Origin: Anthoceros angustus
Taxonomy: Eukaryota > Streptophyta > Anthocerotopsida > Anthocerotales > Anthocerotaceae
Assembly: GCA_010909165.1 (NCBI GenBank)
Contig: MU008206.1
Location: forward strand, 124,001-188,000
Length of the DNA stretch: 64,000 nucleotides
Direction of reading: 5' to 3'
Below, piece after piece: positions 1 through 7,353 of the stretch (positions within the stretch are counted from its first letter, which is position 1; every line of letters begins with the position of its first letter). A program made the position numbers and the translations under genes. The notes under the pieces are model-generated. The model did not search any database. It worked only from the letters and a program-made list of their open reading frames with translations, and was not told the DNA's origin.

Positions 1-1030
1 CCTTGCCGGGGTTCTCCAGGAACTGAGATACTGTGGAGACAGAATAGTGGATGTCAGGCCTCGTCCAGCCGCTGACGAAGAGAAGACTTCCTACAGCATG
101 GCGATAAGGGATCCCATGCGTGTCCTTGGTCTCCTCTTCAGTCTGAGGGCACTGCTCAGCAGTGAGTTTCGTGCCCACAGCATAAGGGGTGGTGACAGGC
201 CTAGCTTGGTCCAGCTTGAATTTCCTCAGTATCTCGTTGACATATTTGTACTGATGAATGATCAACTTCCTTTCAGCTCTATTCCTCAAGATCTGGATTC
301 CAAGACAGAATTGGAGCTCTCCAATATCCTTCATCTCGAAACGGGAGCTGAGGAGCTGTTTGACTTCCGCTAGCAAATCCAGGTTGTTAGCGGAGAGGAT
401 AAGATCATCCACGTACAGAGCAAGGATGACGAAGTGAACCCCTCGAGTCAGCATGTAGACGTTGCCGTCGGCCGCACTTTGGACAAAGGAAATGCTGAGT
501 AGGTAGACGTGCATAGTAATATACCACACTCGTCCGCTCTGTTTGAGCCCATAGATGCACTTCCTCAGCCTTAGGACCTTGTTGGGGAACTCCTTGCTGA
601 AGTAGCCTTCTGGCTGATCCATGTAGAGCTCTTCATCCAAGGTGCCGTAGAGGTAAGCAGTCTTGACGTCCATCTGATGGAGCTCCAAATCCAATTCAGC
701 CGCAAGGGCAAGCAAAATCCGTATGGATTGCGCGCGTACCACCGGGGAGAAAGTCTCCTGGTAATCCAGACCTTCGACTTGAGAGAACCCACGTGCCACT
801 AACCGGGCCTTGAAGCGGTCCACCTGTCCTTGGGCGTTGAGCTTAAGCTTGAACGTCCACTTACAGGAGATAGGCTTCCTTCCAGGGGGAGGGTCGACGA
901 GTTCCCAGGTCTTGTTCTGAAGGAGACTCTGGTACTCGTCTTCCACTGCGACCCGCCATTGCGCAGACTCAGGTCCTGCAAAGGCTTGGGAAAGAGTGGT
1001 TGGCTCCTCTGGGAGTGCCGTTGGAGACAA
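1..1030 (-). pseudogene. Copia reverse transcriptase domain (RVT_2), partial
   Basis: On the minus strand a frame runs open from about 1030 to the left edge. It contains the Copia RT hallmarks in order: a TWELV...GRKPISCKWTFKLK stretch, KARLVARGFSQVEGLDY, ELHQMDVKTAYLYG, CIYGLKQ and the catalytic YVDDL (about position 395). It ends at the window edge in a SVGSLLFVSGWTRPDI-like segment. The domain itself shows no stop, but the polyprotein upstream is broken, so the element as a whole is called defective. Function is copying element RNA into DNA in cytoplasmic particles. Confidence 0.88.
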
Positions 1031-1578
1031 GGCCGCAGAAAGTGAACTGAAGGATGTCCTGAAGTCGATGGACTGATAGGGTGGCTCCGCCCACTGAGAT
1101 GGTGGTGCTCGATGCCGAGTGCTGCGACGAGGGCCGGGGTGAGGTGCCGGAACAGCCGGCACAGGCTTAACATCGGCCAACACGGGCTCCAGCAGCCTCC
1201 GGCAAATGGCAAATCTGAGTCGGTCGGCCGGCATCGTCAGCAGTGGTCGAGCAGCAGGAAAAATACCATCAGGGTCTTCAGGAGGCATGTCGGGGGCGAT
1301 CGGCACATCGTCCTCAGGGGCGGTGCCGTCCTCCAGATTCTCCACATAGCCTGGGTCACCGTCCTCGGTGGGGTAGGCGCCTGTCGGGTCGGCCGCCGCA
1401 GGCTGTCGTGACACATCTCCTCGTCGGGCTTGGGCTCCGGAAGGTAAGGCGCGCCAAGGTGATGTCGCGCGTTTCGGGGTCGAAGAGCTTGTAGGCCTTA
1501 GAGCTCTCGCTGTAGCCCACAAAAATAAGTTTCTTCGCCTCTGTCTAACCGGCCGCTTCAAGGTGGATGAAGGCAAAG

Positions 1579-2085
1579 TCAGCCAAACACCCATAGGTGC
1601 TGGATGCTGGGCTTGCGCTGCCAATATACCTCATAGGGGGTGCGGCCCGGAACTGAGCTCGTAATAACTCGGTTCAATATATATGTGGCCGCCACTATCG
1701 CCTCTGCCCAGAAGCCTTGAGGAAGTCCAGACCATAGCAGCATGCTCCTGGTCATGGATAGGAGCGTCTGATTCTTACGCTCCGCTACTCCATTCTGCTG
1801 TGGAGTGTAGGTTACCGTGAGTTGTCTTTGGATTCCTCGCTCCAGGAGGAAGGCATCAAACTCTTGGTTGACAAACTCCGTGCCGTTGTCGCTCCGCAGG
1901 ATCTTGAGCTGTTGTCCAGTCTGACGTTCAGCCACAGGGAGCCACTCCTTGAAGTATGTGAATGTGTCACTCTTCAGATGCATAGGGTAAGTCCAAGAAT
2001 ATCTGCTGAAGTCATCTGTAAGAGTGAGGTAGTAGATAGCACCGCCAAGGGAAGGAGTTTGAATCTTCCCGGATATGTCGGCGTG
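1579..2085 (-). pseudogene. Copia integrase core (rve), frame-broken
   Basis: Minus-strand reading gives an integrase core with LRSDNGTEFVNQEFDAFL (the DNG and E region of the DDE triad), TPQQNGVAERKNQTLL and GFWAEAI, then RTPYEVYWQRKPSIQHL. These are diagnostic for Copia integrases. The frame breaks at about 1580 (the WVFG end runs into a stop where GCLA is expected). A TAG follows in the AFIHLEAAG segment near 1545. The DDE integrase would insert the cDNA; the breaks predict it is not made whole. Confidence 0.85.
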
Positions 2086-2087
2086 GA

Positions 2088-2522
2088 CTAGACGGCCGCC
2101 CCCATGCGCGGAAGGAGACTCCGCTTGGCAAGGACATGTGATTCACACCGACAGTCTGAAGCATCCGGGAGGGGCTCTTGGTAAAGACCTTGTGAGGACA
2201 TGGAGATGAGCTTGTGCTTGTTCACATGCCCCAACCTGGCATGCCACAGGGCAGCCAGGTCCTCGGGTGTTTGACCAGCGACGTAAGCAAAAGGACCATG
2301 TTTGCTATTAGGAATAAGTCTGTACAGACCATCTTGGGGGATGGCACCCATTAAGCATAGGTCAGGGCTGTCTGATCTGTAGAAGCAACAGGAATCGCGG
2401 GAGAAATTGACCTCTAGTGGGCTATGCCTCAACAACTGACTAAGGGAGACGAGGTTTTTGCCCATCTGTGGTACGTAAAGGACGGGTTCTAGGGTTAGGG
2501 TAGAACCGTCAGATAGGGGCAA
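2088..2522 (-). pseudogene. Copia GAG-pre-integrase segment
   Basis: Minus-strand ORF with LYVPQMGKNLVSLSQLL (end of the protease region) followed by ALWHARLGHVNKHKL, the GAG-pre-integrase signature. The usual zinc-binding H and C residues are partly visible (HARLGHVN, then CRCESHVL). It stops before the integrase core, so a frame change separates it from the next domain. Protease catalytic residues were not located with confidence upstream. Confidence 0.8.
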
Positions 2523-2713
2523 CTCGCAAGTCCCTTGGCCGAGGATGGGTAAGCTGGACTTATTCTGTTCGTCGCCGAGCAGGACCCTCTCTCTAATCTG
2601 GCGTTGGTCCAGCCGAGAGAAGAGGGTCGCGTCGTTGCAGATATGGGCGGTGGCACCATGCTAGGTACCACCTTGGTCGCCGGGTCCGAGTAATCGAGGC
2701 GCAGTGAGGATCT

Positions 2714-3615
2714 TCACGCCTTGTCCTTCGCCTTCCCTTGACGGCCACGCTTGTTGCCTCTGGCGGAGGCCGGGCCGGGCTCCCGGCTTTCTTCCGGCAT
2801 TCCGCCCGGGCCGGGAGAGCCGCACCGATTCTGATTGCCGTCCGAGATGGAGCAGTGGCACCCTTGGAGGTCTTGCCTCTGCTCGCCTTCCCGGCTGGGC
2901 CGGCGGCGAGCCTTGTCGGCCTTGGGCTTGGGCCCTCCTGCCGAGGTAAGACGGCTCTGCTCGTGCTGATAAAGCGCTCCAATAATCTCCTCCACTGTAA
3001 GTGAGGAGGTGGAGCCAGGGGTACCACGCGTTGACATCAGCATTAGGCTGGTGACGAAATGCTGATAAGAGGGTGGTAGGCTCATAAGTAGCTGGGCCGC
3101 GGCGTCCGTCTCTGACATAGTCGAGCCGAGGCTGGCCAGCTGCCCTCGTAGCTGCCGAAATTTTGAGGTATGAGCAGCCACTGTGTCGGACTCCTTCATT
3201 TTGAGAGAGTTGAACTCCTGTCGTACGCCGTACAAGGTAAGAACGTTGTTGACGTTGTAGGTGTTGGCCAGCTGGTCCCATATGGCTCCTGCCGTCGTGA
3301 GGAATTCCATCGCTCCACTTCGGCGGTCGGCGCGGCGGCCGCTGGCTTGGGGAGACTGCCGTCCACCACCTTCCAGACGCCTCTGCCGACCAAGAGGGAC
3401 TTCATGCGGACCCGCCAGACCGGGTAGTGTTGCCCATTGAAGCGATCCTGCTCCTTTATCTGCTCAGTGAACATGGGGATGGCAGTCGGTGCGGAGGAGC
3501 TGCTCGCGGCCGAAGAACTGCTTGCGCCGGTTGCCATCGCGGCCGTCGTTTGCAGAGAAAGTGCGTTGAGTTGCTGGATGATTTGGTCCAGGAGAGAGTT
3601 GGCGCCTGTGGTCAT
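2714..3615 (-). pseudogene. Copia gag (DUF4219/UBN2-type), frameshifted
   Basis: Two overlapping minus-strand frames make one gag. 3196-3615 begins MTTGANSLLDQIIQQL and contains DRFNGQHYPVWRVRMKSLL, the N-terminal gag signature. 2714-3310 continues with AIWDQLANTYNV, LKMKESDTVAAH and LMSLPPSYQHFVTSL, the UBN2 part. A frame change lies near 3200-3310. A Cys/His cluster near 2830-2870 looks like a degenerate CCHC zinc knuckle. The protein would form the virus-like particle shell. Confidence 0.85.
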
Positions 3616-3639
3616 AAAAACTGGGCTTCGGAGTCGAAG

Positions 3640-4080
3640 CTTGTCACTTTCTCGAGAAATATTTACAGGGAAATATTTACAGACAAAGTTCAGTCAGAAA
3701 TGTTCAGGGGAACATCCGCAAGTTCGGAGGAGTGGTCCGCCCGTGAGGCGCCAAGTCGAAGACGAGGTCCACTCGTCGTGATCGCTCCAATGCCCCAAAG
3801 CTCCTGGGTTTGGTAGATTAAGGAGGTCGGCGATGGCGTCGTCGGTGGTTCCGTCTTCACGCAATACCGCGGGGGCAGAGTCCCTGATGTCGGAAGCGTG
3901 AGGGCTGCAGAGGGGCAAGGTAAGTTGGATAATTATGAAAACGGATAATGAAAATATGGCCGGGGGTTTAAATAGGCCCCGAATGGGCGTGGTGTTGAAA
4001 CAGGCGGGCTGGTCCATGAACAGTACGCCCGTTCATGAACGCGCCTGCTGGGTGCACCGGCTGCCCGGGTGCGATATCGC
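3640..4080 (-). promoter_or_regulatory. Candidate promoter/5' LTR region of the left Copia element
   Basis: Just upstream of gag (minus sense) lies a TATTTAAA box (plus-strand 3968-3975) in a GC-rich context, followed by a 330-bp transcribed-leader-like stretch with a repeated TGTAAATATTTC motif near 3660-3680. This is where a 5' LTR and leader would be expected. I could not define TG...CA ends or a convincing tRNA primer site, so the LTR call is tentative. Confidence 0.35.
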
Positions 4081-4700
4081 GCCTCCTCGCATAGTGGCTC
4101 GAATTGCTTCCGCCTCCATGGCTTGTAGGAGGTCGGCGATGGCGCCTGCCTCGCCTCGGGCATGGGGCCTTGGGCTCCCGGCCGTCCGCGTAATACATCT
4201 TAAAGGGGATGCGGCGCGCGAGGCCACGCCCTCCCATCGTGCGTGCGGCGATCCATGGGGCGCCTCAGGTCTCGATGGCGCCCGTTCCTGCCTCGAGATT
4301 GATGCTCCTGGAAATCCCGCCAGCGCCCGTAGAGATTTCCAGGCTTGGATTAGCTCCACGTGCTGCAGGGGTCGAACGGTGGTCTGGGGAAATCGGGCGC
4401 CCAAATGATGAATTGGTGCCTGCGCCCATCCCGAGGTCAGATTTGGATGTGGAGGGCTGAATTCTGCCGAGACGCCCCAGAAGGTCTATTGCTCGGTAGT
4501 CGGTGGAGCCTCCGCTCCGGCCTCGATGGCGCTTGCCCGTAATCCATTTTGTCGGGCGGACGCCTCCTCGCGCATAGTGGCTCGAATTGCTTCCGCCCGC
4601 TGTGCCTCCATGGCTTGTAGGAGGTCGGAGGAATTCCTCCATGGGACGGGAGGCAGTTCTTTGGGCCTCCTGGCCGTCCGCGTAATACATCTTAAAGGGG
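4081..4700. repeat. Imperfect direct repeat pair, about 130 bp each, about 480 bp apart
   Basis: 4081-4209 and 4561-4700 share long matching blocks (ATAGTGGCTCGAATTGCTTC, CATGGCTTGTAGGAGGTCGG, GGCCGTCCGCGTAATACATC). On the minus strand both encode related segments (LLQAMEA...EAIRATMR and PLRCITRTA). The spacer between is not repeated. This is an internal duplication within gag-like retroelement sequence. Confidence 0.75.
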
Positions 4701-4986
4701 GATGCCGGCGGTCGACCATGGGTGCAGGGGGTCCGGTCGGAGGAGGATGTTGAGATGCAGATGGGGCCTTGGGCTCCTGCGCCTTCCTTCCGGCGGGGTG
4801 CCTCAGCCAGTGCTCCCAGGGATTGGATCGCCTGCCAGAGGTGCCGGAGGAGAGATGCCTCGCCTGGAGAATTCCTGCGGTCGGATCTTCTGCGGGCGGC
4901 TCTGGGGGCCCCAGGCTGCTGGTGGAACGGGCGCCCCGCCTCGCACAGCCTCGGCCGGTTTGACCGGTCGATCGACGCGCCATCAC
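4486..4986 (-). pseudogene. Gag-like ORF of a retroelement (probably Ty3/Gypsy)
   Basis: A 166-residue minus-strand frame, proline- and arginine-rich, ending in a charged helix DLLQAMEAQRAEAIRATMRE. Short coiled helices of this kind are common in plant Gypsy gag N-termini, but no capsid core or zinc knuckle is visible. It sits downstream (minus sense) of the LTR and primer site at 5546-5754, so it may be the gag start of that element, duplicated and cut by the Copia sequence at about 4080. Identification as Gypsy is inference. Confidence 0.4.
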
Positions 4987-5000
4987 CGATCAGATGTTTG

Positions 5001-5494
5001 AGGAAAGGGGGCGAGGAGAGGCCGGGGGGTGTAAAGGGGAAGGAGCGGGCGAGGGAGGAGGCCGCGAGCGGCTTCCTCCCTTTTAATGTGCATGTAACCG
5101 TTTATGGTTACAATACATATGGCAACTGCGTTATTTCCAGGTAGGAGCCCAGGGGTGCCCGATAGCTAGAGTTCCATCAGAACTCCAGTGTTAAGCGCCC
5201 CGGGTGTGGATCAGGGCTCGGATGGAGGGGCTACTCCAACCGGCGTTCTACCTGGAATTTGCTGTTGTATTTTCTCCTCCTTTGCTGCTGTGTTTTTTTT
5301 CGTTTGTTTTCTTTTTACGCTATGGTCGGGTGGTGGGGAAAAAAAAGGATATAAGAGAAAAAGCGAGGCTACCTATCCGGCAGCCAAGGGTCTAGTTTTT
5401 CTCTTCTTTCTTTTTTTTCCTCCGTGGCAGAGGGACTAATCCCTCCGTAGCGGGCTAGTCCGCGAAAAGAACGGAGGAGAGGAGGAGGAGAGGA
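5001..5494. other. Retroelement leader, non-coding
   Basis: No credible coding frame. On the minus strand it is a pyrimidine/A-rich leader between the primer-binding site and the gag-like frame. A possible TATA-like ATTAAAAGG lies near 5080, and a TG...CA-type edge near 5179 could mark another LTR remnant; neither is secure. Confidence 0.4.
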
Positions 5495-5522
5495 GGAGGC
5501 GCCACGGAGCCGTGGCGCCTCC
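5495..5522. repeat. Perfect 13-bp inverted repeat (hairpin) in retroelement leader
   Basis: Arms GGAGGCGCCACGG (5495-5507) and CCGTGGCGCCTCC (5510-5522) are exact reverse complements with a 2-base spacer. It lies about 24 bases after the primer-binding site in the element's sense, where LTR elements often place packaging or dimerisation structures. That role is inference. Confidence 0.85.
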
Positions 5523-5545
5523 CGCCATGATCCTAGTGGAGCCTA

Positions 5546-5559
5546 GAGCTCTGATACCA
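5546..5559 (-). other. Primer-binding site, initiator-tRNA-Met type
   Basis: The minus strand reads TGGTATCAGAGCTC, starting immediately after the CA end of the LTR at 5560. TGGTATCAGAGC is the plant retrotransposon primer site complementary to initiator tRNA-Met. Confidence 0.9.
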
Positions 5560-5754
5560 TGTGAACTTTCCTAAGATGAGAACAAAAGCGGAAGCATGAA
5601 TTAGGAAAAGAGTTAGAATGTACATAGAAAGGGGCCCTTTTATAGGGAACCCGGGCACCCCTTCGTAGGGGTGCGACTGTTCGCTTAACGAGCTAGGTTA
5701 GCCTAACCCGCTCAACTAATAGCTAGGGTTATGTAAACCTTACTAAACTTAACA
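5560..5754 (-). repeat. 5' LTR of a minus-strand retrotransposon (195 bp)
   Basis: In the minus sense the LTR begins TGTTAAGTTT and ends AAAGTTCACA. These ends form an imperfect terminal inverted repeat (TGTTAAGTTT versus TGTGAACTTT) with the canonical TG...CA. A CTATAAAAGG TATA box (plus-strand 5636-5646) lies upstream of a short R/U5 part, and the tRNA-Met primer site follows directly. The partner LTR is not in the window. The LTR interrupts a Gypsy pol remnant that resumes at 5755. Confidence 0.8.
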
Positions 5755-5953
5755 AGATCCACGCCAATTCATTGAGCAGTTGAAGGCTAGGCATGAGATT
5801 GCCAAAGGAATTTTAGCCAAGGTCAAGCACGTCAAGAAATATCGATGTATTGAGTGAGAGAAACTGCTCTTCAACGCTTGGGGATAAAGTATGGGTAAAA
5901 TTGAAGCATTTCCCATTACCTCAAGGATTAACTCTTAAGTTAAGGCCAAGATA
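5755..5953 (+). pseudogene. Ty3/Gypsy pol remnant (integrase C-terminal part), split by insertion
   Basis: Plus-strand reading gives FIEQLKARHEIAKGILAKV, then after a stop/frame change LGDKVWVKLKHFPLPQGLT and KLRPRY. This is the Gypsy integrase C-terminal segment (GDKVWL...LPxGLxxKLxPRY.GPF). The coding sense continues after the pogo-like insertion at 6662 with YGGPFVEKAKLL, so removing 5954-6661 plus one TA restores the expected GPF motif. Clearly dead: stops and a frame change. Confidence 0.8.
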
Positions 5954-6661
5954 CGCCGACTCTAATTGGGAACAATTGGGAGTAGCAAAAATCGTCCCAT
6001 TTAGAGGGTTCCTGCTTAGGCATTTTCATCTTTTGAAAATAAAAATATTTAAAAATCAAAAATCCTTTAAATCAAAAATTGAAAGAGCTTAAAAGCTTCC
6101 AAAAATCCAAAAATCCAAAATGCTCCCTCATACTACATAGCTGCCAACCTAATTCTAGTTTGCTGTGTTAAAATAATCATCAATTCTTGATTGATGCCGA
6201 GTTGCTTTCATCCAATGACTAGCAATATGTTTTTCCAACCGAGAATGCAACTTCAAAGCATCAAGAGTGTTATGTGGCATCTCTTCCAAAACATCTTCGC
6301 TATCCTCATAGCATTATCTACATCCTTTGTCGACGCGGCCTTTGGCGCTATGGTCTCCACTAACGCTGTATCATTCTCCTCACCCTCCTCATTGACAGGC
6401 GGAGGAATTAATGCTTGCCATATTTCATCCTCTGTAGTAATCTCGATAAGACGATTTCCTCAATTTTTCTATTTTTTAAAAAAATATGTATTTTCCCTTT
6501 TACAGAGGTGTACTTGCATTGAATGTTTGGAAGACATGTTCCCATTTACAAATTAGAGGGGTTTCCCATTTAGCATGTAGCACATTCAAGGGAGTAAGCC
6601 CGGGCGTCCCATTTAAAGGGGGTTCCCATTTATAGGGGTCCCAATTAGAGGGGTTTGACTG
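5954..6661 (-). mobile_element. pogo/Tigger-like DNA transposon, truncated (708 bp)
   Basis: The right end reads, inwards, CAGTCAAACCCCTCTAATTGGG. The left end has a decayed counterpart with CTCTAATTGGGAAC. The dinucleotide TA flanks both ends (5952-5953 and 6662-6663), the target duplication of Tc1/mariner-pogo elements. The insertion splits a Gypsy frame exactly. Inside is the C-terminal part of a transposase on the minus strand. Confidence 0.78.
6155..6470 (-). pseudogene. pogo/Tigger-like transposase C-terminal fragment
   Basis: The minus-strand reading passes through EDEIWQALIPPPVNEEGEEN, an acidic linker, then after a one-base frame change LEEMPHNTLDALKLHSRLEK and HWMKATRHQSRIDDYF, ending TAG at 6155-6157. 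An acidic tail followed by a short helix and a terminal xxxIDDYF/ISDFF-type motif is the usual C-terminus of plant pogo/Tigger (CENP-B-like) transposases. The catalytic DDE core is missing. Confidence 0.7.
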
Positions 6662-7353
6662 TATGGTGGTCCATTTGTAGAGAAAGCTAAGCTCCTAGCT
6701 TAGGCAAAGATGGGGAGCTCTCTCTGATCTCTCATGTATTCTTGTTGACTCTTGCTGAAATAAATAGCAGCGGTAGACGTGCTGACTGCGAGTCGTCCCA
6801 TGGAAGGACGGCGGGCTACTTGAACTGACTGCGAGTCGTCCCATGGAAGGACGGCGGGCTACTTGAAGGCCTAGTGCTGGTGTCTGGTGATGTTTTTGTT
6901 GCTAACTGCGTGACTGCCCCACCTCGCTAAAAAGGGGGTGTTCCTGTACCAGACATTGGAGGGCTAAAGAGGCTTAATCAAAATGGTTTAAGGTCAGGCT
7001 CTACAACCTTTCACTTTAGCCCATTCAGTTTTCACCACACAAGCGATGAAAAAAAAAAGCTGAGGCTCGTCTACTTGCTGGAGCTGTGGTCAGTCCCTTA
7101 GTTGGATGGAGCTATGGTTCGAACCAATCTAAGAATTCATGTAGTTCAATTTTGACTTAGCCAAAAGCCGAGATCCAGCGACAGCCCACCAATCCGTCCC
7201 GAATCAATCCTCCTTAAATGAAGACGTAATTACTGGTCAAAACTTCATGAGAAACTAAATAATCTCACTTTCGCACCGATAGAAACTTCTCGTGACAATA
7301 GCGCTTCCCCGTTTCCCCTAGAGAGGACTGAAGGAGGCAGGTTCCAACACAGT
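6662..7353. other. Gypsy pol tail and LTR-like sequence; no gene
   Basis: Starts with the continuation of the Gypsy frame (GGPFVEK). It then holds an LTR-like stretch with an AATAAATAG signal near 6760 and the perfect 43-bp duplication. The motif CTACTTGAAGGCCTAGTGCT (near 6860) recurs in relatives at about 39.88 and 40.37 kb. From about 7000 to 7353 I see only the 3' flank of LPD. Confidence 0.55.
6782..6867. repeat. Perfect 43-bp tandem duplication
   Basis: The unit starting CTGACTGCGAGTCGTCCCAT (6782-6824) is repeated exactly at 6825-6867. Related but diverged single copies occur near 39.86 and 40.34 kb. Confidence 0.95.

Larger units (their letters stand above)
1..3615 (-). mobile_element. 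Ty1/Copia retrotransposon internal region, cut by window edge
   Basis: Read on the minus strand the order is gag, GAG-pre-integrase, integrase, reverse transcriptase, which is the Copia order (integrase before RT). The RT part is open to the left edge, so RNase H and the 3' LTR lie outside the window. Gag and integrase each carry frame changes, and a TAG interrupts the integrase-RT linker near position 1545, so the copy is not intact. Much of the RT reads without a break, which suggests a fairly young copy or one under little decay. No matching LTR pair can be checked here. Confidence 0.9.

Noticed and set aside
2661-3281. 206-codon minus-strand frame overlapping gag
   Set aside because: It is the wrong frame of the Copia gag; the DUF4219/UBN2 motifs are in the neighbouring frames.
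3735-3760. TGGCGCC as a primer-binding site for the left Copia element
   Set aside because: The following bases do not resemble a tRNA 3' end with a proper T arm, and no CA end of an LTR precedes it clearly.
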